This document shows, piece by piece, positions 51,176-59,790 of a stretch of DNA of 64,000 nt (the first letter of the stretch is position 1; each line of letters starts with the position of its first letter). This DNA is from Marinilactibacillus sp042660675 (GTDB lineage: Bacteria; Bacillota; Bacilli; Lactobacillales; Carnobacteriaceae_A). A model generated the notes under the pieces. That model was not told where the DNA came from, searched no databases, and saw only the letters and a program-made list of their open reading frames with translations. Made by a program: the position numbers and the translations under genes. Location of the stretch: NCBI RefSeq assembly GCF_042660675.1, contig NZ_JBHSUL010000027.1:124001-188000 (forward strand). Direction: 5' to 3'.

Positions 51176-54100
51176 TTTTTACGCCCCTTTGCCAATGATT
51201 TATTTTTGTTCTTTTTACCTAATTCTCTATCAATAGGATCTCTAGTAACTTTTGCAATCGTTCTTCCATCTATTTGAATAACAATAGTTTGGTTTTGATT
51301 CAACAATTCTGATAAATGATCTTTGATTTGTTCGAGTAATTGACTTAATTGCTCTGCTCCAATATCCATTGTTGCAGCTATACCATCACCGATACCACCG
51401 AGTGTATCTTTATTTAACGGCAGAATTGCTTCACGTCCAGCTTCTCCACCTGCCATTATACTGTCGCCATTCATCCCAAAGGCTGTTGCCTTAGTCATAA
51501 TCCCACCTTTGGCGAACCAATCAACTTTCAACTTTGGTACACCTTGAGTAATCCAGTCAATGGGATTCTTAGAACCCGAAACACTAAACTTAGGCATCTT
51601 CAACTTTGGTAACTTCCACTGAAAATTAAAGAAGCCTTTCATCTTATCAATCATTGTTTTAACTGTGTTCTTAGCTTTTGTAATTGGCTTTTCGATTGCT
51701 GACTTAATATTATTCCAAGTATTAGTTACGGAAGTTTTCAAGCTATTAAAAGCACTGGTCACTTTGTTCTTGACTGTATTTGTAGCGTTTCGAATAATAG
51801 ATTTAACAGAATTCCAAACGCTATTTATAGTATTTCGAATTGCGTTCCATATAGACATAACAGTATTCTTAATTGAATTAAATACACTTGTCACTACGTT
51901 CTTAACAATATTCGCTGCATTGGTAATGATAGTTTTAATTTTATTCCATACAGTACTAATAAATGTGGAAATAACGTTCCAAACAGCTTGTGTTTTTGTT
52001 TTAATAGAATTCCAAACACCACTTATAAAAGTCGCTATAGTGTTTGCGACACCTTGTACTTTCGACTTGATTTTGTCCCAAATTGAACCTATAAAAGTAG
52101 AAACACTATTCCATACAGATTGCGTCGTATTTTTAATTGAGTTCCATACATTGCTTATGAAGGTAGCTATTGCATTAAGTGTATTGCTAACACTTTCTTT
52201 GATAGATTCCCAAATAGGCACAATCGTTTCCCTAATAAAATTCATAGTTGTTTCGATGACAGTTTGTATGAACCCCCACACCGAAGAAACTATGCCTTTA
52301 ATAAAGTCTAATGCTATATTGATGATTGACGCATATGCATTCCAGTAATAAGCAATTACCGTCATGATTAATCCTAGTATCACAATGAATATTGTTTTAA
52401 TGACTTCCCATGCTATAGTTATAACATTGGAGATAAAATCAAAAATTGGTTGCAATTTTTCCCCAAGCTTTTGAAATCCTCCTAATACCAGAGACTTAAT
52501 AGCTTCTATTATGGAATTAAAGAATCCAGTCACTTGCGTCCATATTGTTACGATAGTGTTCTTTATCAAATCCATTTGTTGACGAACCATGTCGCCAAGC
52601 GTTGCCCAGTCTCCTGAGAATATGGCCAATATCATGCCTGTAACGTTCATAAATGTGTCGTAAATGAATGTCCAGTAAGTTTCAAAGATGTGCCATAAAT
52701 TGGTCATCGCCATTTCAATATTATAGACAAAGTCTTGGAAGTGGCCGTTACCCATATCTAGGATATTAGTTAAAAAACCTACGATAGTATCATAAATGTT
52801 ATTCCAAATATCATAAAAGAAGCTACGAATAGACTCCATTTTATCGGTAAATCCTTGAGTAAGATTATCAATAAAATTAAATACCGAATCTACAATACTA
52901 TTCCAAGTATCTAAGAAAAATGTTTTGATGCTTCCCCAAATTGATATAGCTTTTTCTTTGATTGTATCCCAATTCTTCCAGAGTAGAACTCCAATAGCTA
53001 TAACAGCTCCAATTGCTGCAGTAATAGCAACGAGTGGCCAGTTTATAGCAAACAAGACAGGCGCCAAGAACGTAATAGCAGTCTGTAAAAGTCCAACGCT
53101 ACTTACAAGTGTCTTAATGATTGAGAAAGCTTTAAAGGCTCCTACGACAACAGGGACGATTGCACTAATCGCTTGAAAGGCTACAATAGCACCCATTATT
53201 CCCAATATTAGAGGCGACCATGTATCAATAAACTCTTTCACATCAGTTATAACCTGTCTAAAATCTATCTCAAGTAACGCTTCCCATAGTTGCGTTATGG
53301 CCTCCCATACGGTATCTAATATCCCAGAATCTTGTAATTGACCCCACAAGTCTTTGAAACCATCTTTAACTGCTATGATAACTTCTTTCAAAGACTGCCA
53401 AGCGGTCGAATCTTGAATTTGGTTTTTCAGTTTGACCAAGTTTTCAATTAACGGCCCAATATACTCCGCCGCTTTTTTTAAAGTATCTTCAAATGCTTTA
53501 CCGAAGTTTGATACCATCGTCCTCATATCAGGAAGACCGTTTTCGGTTAACATCAAATCAATTTGCTGAATAATCGCAACAACACCACGAGTTACAGCCG
53601 CTTTCATATTATCAAAGGCTGCTCCCCAAGAAGCCCCTGCCTCTTTTGCTGCACCTGCAATACCTGCAAAGTTTGCTGTCCCGTCATCAAATGCTTTGTT
53701 CATCGTATCAATGAACTTATCTGCAGAAATGTTTCCTTTTGAAATTTCATCGGAAACTTGTTCAACACTCATTCCCGTTGCATCAGCATATATCTGTAGC
53801 GCAGGAATTCCTGATTCAATAATCCGGTTTAGTTGCTCCATACTTATTGAACCTTTAGCAGACATCTTGGCCATCGCATCATTTACAGTGGCAAATGTTT
53901 GGTTGGATCCATCGCCATAGAATGCAACAGCATTACCCCAAGACTCTACAGTTTTTTCTGCTCTTCCAATATCCATATTAGATGTAACAAAATTTTGGAC
54001 GCCTTGAGCGGCCACATCTAAGCCGTAAGCCGTCCCCGTTACAATTTCTGTGATCTTGGATAAACTATTCGCTGCAGCATCAGATGAACCGAGCATTACT

Positions 54101-54366
54101 GTCATTACGCGATTAAATTGCTCCATAACGTCAATTCGACCAAAAGCTGATTGAATTGAACCTTTAACAAGACCAATGGCACCGTTTAAGAGTTTGAACA
54201 CACCAACTGCAGTAACGAACTTTGCGACGTTAGCCGCTGCCGTTTTAAAGAAACCAGCGAATCCGTTACCGGCTTTTTTAGCTTTACCTGTAACGTTATC
54301 GATACCTTTCTCTGCGTCAGACGTGTCTACGCCAATCGTGCCGAATAATTTGAATATTTCTCCCAC
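51172..54366 (-). CDS. Tail tape measure protein
   Basis: This 1064-residue protein sets tail length. An N-terminal tape-measure domain (about residues 70-260: MEQFNRVMTVMLGSSDAA, MSAKGSISMEQLNRIIESG) is followed by hydrophobic helices (about 390-470). From about 480 to 930 there are Trp/Phe-marked helical repeats of 11 residues (VWNSIK, IWDKIK, VWNSVK). The start is GTG at 54366, directly after the upstream stop, with AAGGTGG 7 bases upstream. By the usual rule of about 0.15 nm per residue the tail would be near 160 nm. Confidence 0.95.
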   Translation of the reverse strand: MGEIFKLFGTIGVDTSDAEKGIDNVTGKAKKAGNGFAGFFKTAAANVAKFVTAVGVFKLLNGAIGLVKGSIQSAFGRIDVMEQFNRVMTVMLGSSDAAANSLSKITEIVTGTAYGLDVAAQGVQNFVTSNMDIGRAEKTVESWGNAVAFYGDGSNQTFATVNDAMAKMSAKGSISMEQLNRIIESGIPALQIYADATGMSVEQVSDEISKGNISADKFIDTMNKAFDDGTANFAGIAGAAKEAGASWGAAFDNMKAAVTRGVVAIIQQIDLMLTENGLPDMRTMVSNFGKAFEDTLKKAAEYIGPLIENLVKLKNQIQDSTAWQSLKEVIIAVKDGFKDLWGQLQDSGILDTVWEAITQLWEALLEIDFRQVITDVKEFIDTWSPLILGIMGAIVAFQAISAIVPVVVGAFKAFSIIKTLVSSVGLLQTAITFLAPVLFAINWPLVAITAAIGAVIAIGVLLWKNWDTIKEKAISIWGSIKTFFLDTWNSIVDSVFNFIDNLTQGFTDKMESIRSFFYDIWNNIYDTIVGFLTNILDMGNGHFQDFVYNIEMAMTNLWHIFETYWTFIYDTFMNVTGMILAIFSGDWATLGDMVRQQMDLIKNTIVTIWTQVTGFFNSIIEAIKSLVLGGFQKLGEKLQPIFDFISNVITIAWEVIKTIFIVILGLIMTVIAYYWNAYASIINIALDFIKGIVSSVWGFIQTVIETTMNFIRETIVPIWESIKESVSNTLNAIATFISNVWNSIKNTTQSVWNSVSTFIGSIWDKIKSKVQGVANTIATFISGVWNSIKTKTQAVWNVISTFISTVWNKIKTIITNAANIVKNVVTSVFNSIKNTVMSIWNAIRNTINSVWNSVKSIIRNATNTVKNKVTSAFNSLKTSVTNTWNNIKSAIEKPITKAKNTVKTMIDKMKGFFNFQWKLPKLKMPKFSVSGSKNPIDWITQGVPKLKVDWFAKGGIMTKATAFGMNGDSIMAGGEAGREAILPLNKDTLGGIGDGIAATMDIGAEQLSQLLEQIKDHLSELLNQNQTIVIQIDGRTIAKVTRDPIDRELGKKNKNKSLAKGRKN

Positions 54367-54705
54367 TTACTCACCACCTTCCACATTGATTGGTTTGATA
54401 AATTTGAAGGATTCGGCAATGATTTCTTTCTCTTTTTGTTCTGTGAGTTGTTTGGATTTTTCTTTGTTAATCTTCTTGTAGTGCTTTTTCTTGAAGTCTT
54501 GAAAGTTAGATTCTTGATCTTTATGCAACCAAGTCTCATATAGCTGGTCCTGATTCTCTTGATCAAACAGATACAAAATAAAATCCGAAAGACCTTCCAG
54601 CGTGAATGTCGCTAGTAAGTCTTTCGGATTTCCGTATCTCTTAAACAAGATATCTTTTATTTTAAACTCACCGTCATCTATTGAAGTAATGACGCGATAG
54701 AGGTA
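54367..54705 (-). CDS. Tail assembly chaperone, frameshift extension (gpT-like)
   Basis: This is the second part of the G/GT tail chaperone pair. The frame is open from the slippery run at 54705-54711 down to the stop at 54367 and lies at -1 relative to the upstream gene. The first residues after the slip read YLYRVITSIDD and then GEFKIKDILFKRYGNPKDLL, a typical GT junction. There is no good start with a ribosome site inside it, although TTG at 54648 could be called by a gene finder. The product is therefore likely made only as a fusion. The C-terminal part is Lys-rich. It would bind the tape measure during tail assembly. Confidence 0.85.
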   Translation of the reverse strand, partial: YLYRVITSIDDGEFKIKDILFKRYGNPKDLLATFTLEGLSDFILYLFDQENQDQLYETWLHKDQESNFQDFKKKHYKKINKEKSKQLTEQKEKEIIAESFKFIKPINVEGGE

Positions 54706-55112
54706 AAAAAATCTTTCAGTTCAGGTTTCTTAAAGAACTGAATAATCAACCCAGTATACTGAGTTAAACCAAGCTCTTCGATATCTGATTTCTTAGTATC
54801 AGTCAAACTGGCCAACAAATCATTAATGTCTACTTTCAGTTTCTTCGAATTTAATAAAACTTTCTGTAGCAAACCGGCCATTGCTTCCATTCCACGTTTT
54901 TCAGCTTCTTTTTCAAGTTGCTTCTGACGTTTCTCAGCTTTTTCTTTTTCAGCTTTTGTTGGTTCTTTTTCTTTGTGATCCATCGGAATAATGGTTGCAG
55001 TAGATTCTACATTTTTCTCAAACATCTGAATGAATTCTTCTTTGATGTCTAGCTTACCTACAATGTTCAATAAGTCGAATAGGTCATCGCCCTTTAACTC
55101 GCGTAATTCCAT
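54678..55112 (-). CDS. Tail assembly chaperone (gpG-like)
   Basis: This is a 144-residue helical protein with a Lys/Glu-rich coiled-coil centre (EKEPTKAEKEKAEKRQKQ). It lies between the major tail protein and tape measure genes, the fixed position of siphovirus tail assembly chaperones. Codons 134-136 read GAT TTT TTT, providing the slippery heptamer T-TTT-TTT. Most ribosomes stop at TAG after SIASLLQ, and a fraction slip -1 to make the longer GT form. It is absent from the finished virion in studied phages. Confidence 0.88.
   Translation of the reverse strand: MELRELKGDDLFDLLNIVGKLDIKEEFIQMFEKNVESTATIIPMDHKEKEPTKAEKEKAEKRQKQLEKEAEKRGMEAMAGLLQKVLLNSKKLKVDINDLLASLTDTKKSDIEELGLTQYTGLIIQFFKKPELKDFFTSIASLLQ
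54705..54711 (-). promoter_or_regulatory. Programmed -1 frameshift site (T TTT TTT)
   Basis: On the minus strand seven T follow GA in the zero frame GAT TTT TTT ACC. A -1 slip gives TAC CTC and joins the frame that runs to 54367. The zero-frame stop follows about 27 bases later. Position and gene order match the known G/GT frameshift of siphovirus tails. Confidence 0.8.
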
Positions 55113-55114
55113 TC

Positions 55115-55747
55115 TTATTCATCTCCTTCTGTATTATCTGGACTAGTCGTTGATGATCCATCTTGTGGTGGGAAGAGAATACGCCATGGATATTCGTCTT
55201 TGCCAAGCTGCTCGTGAGTAGCATGTGCTTCATAGACCTGTTCAATAACAGCCTCGTTATTGTCTTCTGTTGCAATCTCAACACCATTATTAACAATGAC
55301 ATTATCCAAGATTACAATCACGGGTTGTGTACTTCCGCTTAATCTACCAACGATAGCAATGTTATCAATATAATCTGCGTCGTTGATGTAACGTTTGGAA
55401 GAGACTACCTTGTAACCTTCAGGCGCAATCGTGGGTGAAGGTGTTGTAATCCGCCCATTTAACGAACGTTTGATTGTTTCTGCCGTGATTTCTTTCATAT
55501 TCGTTGTAGCTGTCGCCACAGCAGTTTCTAGTATCTTTTGACCTTTGACACGCATATGACTCGTCCCGTCTGTTTCAATGTCACGATACGTGTTTTCTAC
55601 CGCTACCGTTACCCCACCACTCGTTGCGCCTGCTAACGTTCCTGTAAATTCACCATTAGCGAATTTTAAGTTTAAATATACGACAGCTGCATCAATCAGA
55701 TAACGCTGCGGTGTTTCTTTTGTAAATCCAGTTTTTGCTAAACCCAT
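55115..55747 (-). CDS. Major tail protein
   Basis: This 210-residue protein forms the tail tube. It starts MGLAKTGFTKETPQRYLIDAA, resembling phi13-family major tail proteins (a beta-sandwich tube subunit), and has a flexible Ser/Thr/Asp tail. I chose ATG at 55747 with GGAGGAAGAAAG upstream; a longer frame begins inside the tail terminator gene. It is followed by the tail chaperone genes. Confidence 0.88.
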   Translation of the reverse strand: MGLAKTGFTKETPQRYLIDAAVVYLNLKFANGEFTGTLAGATSGGVTVAVENTYRDIETDGTSHMRVKGQKILETAVATATTNMKEITAETIKRSLNGRITTPSPTIAPEGYKVVSSKRYINDADYIDNIAIVGRLSGSTQPVIVILDNVIVNNGVEIATEDNNEAVIEQVYEAHATHEQLGKDEYPWRILFPPQDGSSTTSPDNTEGDE

Positions 55748-56115
55748 TCTTTCTTCCTCCAATCAACCTTACAGTAAAACTGTAGGTTTCTTCTTTTTAT
55801 AATGTCGTCCCCTGTAGGGATTTTTACTGAACGCAAAAAATTAAACCGAATATAGACATCATCCGTCATCACTCTGTTTCTTTTGAAATGGTCCTTCAAT
55901 TTGCTTTCAATATTGAATATCTTCAGGTAATTACCTGAATCATCGAATATATCAACGTCAATGTAAAATCCATCTGTATGCAACTCAATTGGTTCTGAAT
56001 CAAAGTCATACGTCAAATACGGATAAGTGACTGTACTAGATGAATTTCTTTCTAAATAACTTTCAGAATGCACACTCGTAAATTGTTTGTAGAGTTCTTG
56101 TAAAAAAGGGATCAT
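55738..56115 (-). CDS. Tail terminator-like protein
   Basis: This is a 125-residue protein encoded between the HK97 gp10-like and major tail protein genes, the standard place of the tail terminator (tail completion) protein. The sequence has a beta-rich core (YPYLTYDFDSEPIELHTDGFYIDVDIFDD), as in gpU-like folds. It overlaps the major tail gene by about 10 bases. The assignment rests mainly on gene order. Confidence 0.72.
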   Translation of the reverse strand: MIPFLQELYKQFTSVHSESYLERNSSSTVTYPYLTYDFDSEPIELHTDGFYIDVDIFDDSGNYLKIFNIESKLKDHFKRNRVMTDDVYIRFNFLRSVKIPTGDDIIKRRNLQFYCKVDWRKKEWV

Positions 56116-56119
56116 CCTA

Positions 56120-56551
56120 TCACTTCCCTCTAAATGATGATTTTAATTTAGTTCCGATCAAATTTTCTATTTCTTTCCTGGAACCACGGAATGCTGGTCT
56201 CAAGAACGGTTTCGGTTTCATCCCGTACGTGAATATCCATCTACCATCGGGATGTTTATAGACCCATCCGCCTTTTCTACCTGCCCCGTTTTCAGCAAAC
56301 TCTCCAGTTCCGAATTCTACATAAAAAGCATGTATATTCGGTGACCCAACTTGACCAACTTTCGTATTGCCTTTAAACGTAATACGGTGGTCAATCTTGT
56401 CTCTTAGTTCTCCGGTATCTACTCGTGCTAATGCTTTTGCCCTACCTTCTACTACCAATAGGGCCGCTAGTAATCCTTCTTCACTGGCTTTACCTAACTG
56501 TTCTTTAGCCTGTTGTGAGTTGTCTTCAAATTTGAAACTATCTCTAGCCAT
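56120..56551 (-). CDS. HK97 gp10-family tail completion protein
   Basis: This 143-residue protein has the HK97 gp10-like signature: an N-terminal helix with LLVVEGRAKALARVDTGELRDKI and then FYVEFGTGEFAENG, and a C-terminal PFLRPAF motif followed by a helix. The family helps join head and tail. It overlaps the upstream head-closure gene by 8 bases. Confidence 0.88.
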   Translation of the reverse strand: MARDSFKFEDNSQQAKEQLGKASEEGLLAALLVVEGRAKALARVDTGELRDKIDHRITFKGNTKVGQVGSPNIHAFYVEFGTGEFAENGAGRKGGWVYKHPDGRWIFTYGMKPKPFLRPAFRGSRKEIENLIGTKLKSSFRGK

Positions 56552-56873
56552 TCAGTACACCGCCAAACTTACAATAAATTTCATTGTGATGGCCAACGCC
56601 TACTGGATCATCTGAGTAGGTGATGGTGTAGTATCTCTTATTGCTATCCACTACACGCATTTTGTCGGTTATACCTTCAGTGAATTGTGGTAATACAAGA
56701 ATATGAGTTGATTCTTCAATAAAAGCATTTTGGACACTATTCATATCCGTCCCAGTAATCAGATCTAAATAGCCATCAACTTTCTTGAATTCTGACCATG
56801 AATCAGTATGGCCACCGATTCCGTCTGGTTCTCTCTTAGATTCTTCAATTACAAATTGATTCATGAACCCCAC
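56544..56873 (-). CDS. Head closure/head-tail adaptor protein
   Basis: This is a 109-residue beta-rich protein (KREPDGIGGHTDSWSEFKKVDGYLDLITG, then HILVLPQFTEGITDKMRVV). It resembles SPP1 gp16-like head-closure proteins, which form the stopper below the connector. The gene sits between the connector and gp10-like genes and overlaps both, in keeping with this role. Confidence 0.8.
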   Translation of the reverse strand: MGFMNQFVIEESKREPDGIGGHTDSWSEFKKVDGYLDLITGTDMNSVQNAFIEESTHILVLPQFTEGITDKMRVVDSNKRYYTITYSDDPVGVGHHNEIYCKFGGVLNG

Positions 56874-57397
56874 CGCATTTTTTCGTACTTATCTAAAAAA
56901 GACAGTAATGACTTTGGATAGCCATCTGTATTATCTGTTGCGTTGACGTCATAATAAGTCTTACTCATTCGACTAATTGTTTCCGATTTGATTCCGACTT
57001 TATCACCCATCTTCAAATCGTACTGAATCAACTTCTTGATCCCTCGTTTAATATCCGGTGGATACTGGACTAGAGTCACTATGATATCCTTGCTATTTTC
57101 GTCAAATAATCGCTCACTGTCGACTTTGATTGTTGTATCGACTATTTCATCGACTACATACAAACCATCGTTATAATGGCTATAATTCAACTCTATCGTG
57201 TCGCCTTCTCGAAGACCTTTCGGAGTTTCTTGAAGGATGAACGATCCTGATTCGGATACTGTTACATCTGAAAATCGAATGTTATTTTGCTGAAAGTTGT
57301 TGTTAGTTAATCGTCTGACAGCACTCTCAAAAGCTTGCAAGTCATCTTCCATAATGTTTGGATCGATTTTCTTTGCATCTTCCAATGTGATGATCAT
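56861..57397 (-). CDS. Head-tail connector protein (gp6/gp15-like)
   Basis: This 178-residue protein is encoded directly after the capsid gene. The N-terminal helices (ITLEDAKKIDPNIMEDDLQAFESAVRRLTNNNF) and the C-terminal helical GIKKLIQYDLKMGDKVGIKSETI match phage connector/DNA packaging proteins of the gp6 (HK97) and gp15 (SPP1) type, with a beta insert between (VSESGSFILQETPKG). It would form the ring under the portal. Confidence 0.82.
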   Translation of the reverse strand: MIITLEDAKKIDPNIMEDDLQAFESAVRRLTNNNFQQNNIRFSDVTVSESGSFILQETPKGLREGDTIELNYSHYNDGLYVVDEIVDTTIKVDSERLFDENSKDIIVTLVQYPPDIKRGIKKLIQYDLKMGDKVGIKSETISRMSKTYYDVNATDNTDGYPKSLLSFLDKYEKMRWGS

Positions 57398-57414
57398 ACA
57401 CTCACCCCAATCTA

Positions 57415-57443
57415 AAGAAAAAGAGAGCTAAAAATAGCCCTCT
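57415..57443 (-). terminator. Terminator after the major capsid gene
   Basis: AGAGGGCTA pairs with TAGCTCTCT (one G-U pair) and is followed by TTTTTCTTT on the minus strand. It starts at the capsid stop codon and would keep capsid mRNA above the following genes. Confidence 0.75.
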
Positions 57444-58327
57444 TAGTTCCCTGTTTCAGTTCCGGTACCGCCAGCTTGTGAAGTACCTTGTTTAACAATG
57501 AAGTCCGCCAACGTATCTTTTTGAATAACCTTACGTCCCCAAACAGATAGACCTTTAACCGCATCTGAGAAGTTTTTCTCTGGACGGTAAGCTTCTGTCT
57601 CCACAATTTGATTGGCGAATGAAATTGCTTGGTTCGTTCCTGCTGGAATGTGCACTAATCCACCTGCACCAGTTTTCAAGTTGTTTGATTCTAGTAATTG
57701 GAAACGACCAACTCGCGCACCCTCTACTACACCACTAGCCAAGATGTTCATGTCTTTTGTGAAACGAGGATCTTTAGCTAATAGTCCTAGATACCATGGC
57801 GGCAATACGATTTTACGTCCAGCTTTCGGTACATTTTTCTCGTCTAGCTTCACACCTAAATCTACTAAGAGATCATAAGCTGTGTCTTTGAACACTTCTT
57901 GTGGACTTGAAGCAGTACCAACTTTAATACCAGCACCTGTAGCTGCTACATCGAATACGTCTTGATCAATAACATCAGCTAAGTTGTATCCTGCACGTTG
58001 CATAGAACCATCTAGTAAGTTCACATTTGATTGTGCTCTATCCACATCTTTTACAGCAAAGTTGAAGTATTTTGCTTGATCAATGGTCAATGTTTGTTGT
58101 TTTGAATCGATTTCTTCTGGATCGTCAATGTCGGTACCATCGTAATCCTTGATAGTGATGTTTCCTAGTTGATTGATTTTAACTGTGTCACCATAAGCCT
58201 GAATTTCGCCTTCGTAATCACGGTTAACCATCTGTAAAGCTACCAAAGATTTGTCTAGATTCGCCAATAGCCGAGCGCTCCAGATTGTTGGAATAAAGTT
58301 TTTAAAGTTTGAATTTGGTAATGCCAT
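57443..58327 (-). CDS. Major capsid protein
   Basis: This is a 294-residue capsid protein. The opening NFIPTIWSARLLANLDKSLV with the following VNRDYEGEIQAYGDTVKIN is typical of the P22-coat-like capsid group found in many Firmicute phages; the HK97 fold is implied. KYFNFAVKDVDRAQ and a C-terminal Gly/Thr-rich tail are visible. It follows the scaffold gene (stop and start overlap) and is followed by a terminator. Confidence 0.9.
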   Translation of the reverse strand: MALPNSNFKNFIPTIWSARLLANLDKSLVALQMVNRDYEGEIQAYGDTVKINQLGNITIKDYDGTDIDDPEEIDSKQQTLTIDQAKYFNFAVKDVDRAQSNVNLLDGSMQRAGYNLADVIDQDVFDVAATGAGIKVGTASSPQEVFKDTAYDLLVDLGVKLDEKNVPKAGRKIVLPPWYLGLLAKDPRFTKDMNILASGVVEGARVGRFQLLESNNLKTGAGGLVHIPAGTNQAISFANQIVETEAYRPEKNFSDAVKGLSVWGRKVIQKDTLADFIVKQGTSQAGGTGTETGN

Positions 58328-58950
58328 TATTCATTTCCTCCTTGTTCGAGTGCAGCTTGGACCGCATCCCAATTGTCATTAATTTCTTGTGGTGTTAATT
58401 TGTCTAATTGATCAAATGAATAAGCAGTTTTCTGTTTGCCACCATCTAATTTGTTGTCTACAGCTTTATAACCAGGGGCACCTAGCTTATTGTCATCATT
58501 GGCTGGATCTGTAGTTGATTCAAAGTGGTCCGGCGTAGATTCTTTCAAACCTTTGATTTTATTGTCCAAATCCTTCACGGTGCCGTCTTTATTCAATTCA
58601 ACTTCGCCTAGCTTAAAACGAAGATAATCAACGTCTTTTGCACCTGCATCACGTAATGCTGATTCTACAGCGTGTTGCTTATTTGTATCAGCTTGTTCAG
58701 CCTGCAAACGTTCAACTTCTTTTTCGTAATCCGTAATCTGTGTCTGCAGTTTTTCGACATCTTTATTATCCTTTTTGAGAACACTAAGAGTATCGTTAGC
58801 AGACTTCAGTTCTTCCACTTTAGAATTAAAGTCTTCTTTAGGAACGGCGTTCTTTGGAAATTCCGCGTCAATCTCCTTATTCGCTGCTTCTAAATCAACT
58901 TTCCCATTCTCGTCAGTGTGTTTCTTGATAATTGTTTTAATCCATTCCAT
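58327..58950 (-). CDS. Phage scaffolding protein (gp20-like)
   Basis: This 207-residue protein has a long central coiled coil (VEELKSANDTLSVLKKDNKDVEKLQTQ) between an N-terminal KTIIKKHTDENGKVDLEAANKEI segment and a flexible C-terminus with a final helix. The layout matches the Phage_GP20/DUF4355-type scaffolds, which guide procapsid assembly and are then lost. GGAGAATGAACA precedes the ATG. It lies directly before the capsid gene. Confidence 0.88.
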   Translation of the reverse strand: MEWIKTIIKKHTDENGKVDLEAANKEIDAEFPKNAVPKEDFNSKVEELKSANDTLSVLKKDNKDVEKLQTQITDYEKEVERLQAEQADTNKQHAVESALRDAGAKDVDYLRFKLGEVELNKDGTVKDLDNKIKGLKESTPDHFESTTDPANDDNKLGAPGYKAVDNKLDGGKQKTAYSFDQLDKLTPQEINDNWDAVQAALEQGGNE

Positions 58951-59055
58951 TGTTCATTCTCCATTCCTTTTTATTCTGGTCGGTGCCAGTTAGAGTAGTG
59001 AGATATTCCGCTCACATTCGGTGTTGAGACTTTTATAGCGTCATTCTCCAGGACA

Positions 59056-59087
59056 ATAAAAATAGCCGTTAGCTTACGCTAGCGACT
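59056..59087 (-). terminator. Terminator after the 66-aa gene
   Basis: AGCCG-TTAGC pairs with GCTA-GCGACT with small mismatches, followed on the minus strand by ATTTTTATT. Confidence 0.65.
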
Positions 59088-59287
59088 TAGTCTACTTCTG
59101 GTTCTTTGTAGTCCTTATTCAGTGCAAAGCCCGCCATATTGCTGAAAAGGAATACCGCACCTCTTTCTGTCTCTGTACGCTTGCCTTTATAATTAAATGC
59201 GATACCATCTTCAGTTGAATTAAAAGTTTTAACTTCTTCAAAGTAAAGTGTCTCGCCATTTGTTAAAAACACTACTATTGTATTCAT
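59087..59287 (-). CDS. Hypothetical prophage protein, 66 aa
   Basis: This is a 66-residue, probably all-beta protein (IVVFLTNGETLYFEEVKTF, then DGIAFNYKGKRTETERGAVFLF). TAAGGAGG lies upstream of the ATG, so it is likely real. It sits between head genes and the scaffold and is followed by a terminator hairpin. I do not recognise it. Confidence 0.65.
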   Translation of the reverse strand: MNTIVVFLTNGETLYFEEVKTFNSTEDGIAFNYKGKRTETERGAVFLFSNMAGFALNKDYKEPEVD

Positions 59288-59372
59288 TCTTATCCTCCTT
59301 AATATAATTTAGATACAGCATCTTTCAGCATAGGATCACTAATCCTTTCTTTTATACTTCTTTAAGTCCCAC

Positions 59373-59561
59373 TTAGCGTAGATTAGTAGGAGCTTGTTGA
59401 TTAATGGATTCAAAAGCTTGTGAACCATCTATTTTCACCTGTCTTTCTACTTGCGGACTTTCCATCAAAATTGGAGTAGCTACTTCTTGTCGGTTAAGTT
59501 CGTGTAACTCTTTACGAATACCCAACAACTCTTTAATTAACGCTTTTTCAAATGGTGACAT
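59373..59561 (-). CDS. Hypothetical prophage protein, 62 aa
   Basis: This is a 62-residue protein with an N-terminal amphipathic helix (FEKALIKELLGIRKELHELNRQ) and a disordered Pro/Gln-rich end. I chose ATG at 59561 with AGGAGGG 6 bases upstream. It lies in a run of small genes between the head and scaffold genes. Such short helical proteins are common there in SPP1-like phages, without known function. Confidence 0.6.
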   Translation of the reverse strand: MSPFEKALIKELLGIRKELHELNRQEVATPILMESPQVERQVKIDGSQAFESINQQAPTNLR

Positions 59562-59585
59562 CGTAATCCCTCCTAAAAATGAGTA

Positions 59586-59621
59586 TAAAAATAGCACTCA
59601 ACCTATAACTGGTTAAGTGCT
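59586..59621 (-). terminator. Terminator after the 56-aa gene
   Basis: AGCACT-AACC pairs with GGTT-AGTGCT and is followed on the minus strand by ATTTTTATAC. It begins at the stop codon of the 56-residue gene. Confidence 0.72.
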
Positions 59622-59790
59622 ACAATCGTTTATTTAGTTCTTCAATAACAGCTTTTGCTTCTTCATCTGAAATAGTAGTAAACCTAAGCTGTGCAAGCTC
59701 TTCATCTGTCATTTCTTCAGGCTTTATTGTTTCTCCTGGATCTATTCCCATTGACTTTAGAAATTCGTCCGCCATGACTCCGCTATCCAT
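59620..59790 (-). CDS. Small acidic prophage protein, 56 aa
   Basis: This is a short gene encoding 56 residues, strongly acidic and helical (GIDPGETIKPEEMTDEELAQ, then SDEEAKAVIEELNKRL). GGAGGT lies 8 bases before ATG 59790, and this start overlaps the stop of the ADP-ribosyltransferase-like gene by 8 bases, which supports real, coupled translation. An internal ATG at 59775 is possible. It is the kind of small acidic protein that could partner or shield the enzyme encoded just upstream, but that is speculation. Confidence 0.6.
   Translation of the reverse strand: MDSGVMADEFLKSMGIDPGETIKPEEMTDEELAQLRFTTISDEEAKAVIEELNKRL

Noticed and set aside
51665..52348. Plus-strand 227-codon frame opposite the tape measure gene
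   Set aside because: The repetitive hydrophobic sequence mirrors the tape measure repeats on the coding strand; there is no ribosome site.
54367..54648. Independent 93-residue gene starting at TTG 54648
   Set aside because: There is no ribosome site at this codon, and the frame is continuous with the slippery site at 54705, so a frameshift extension explains it better.
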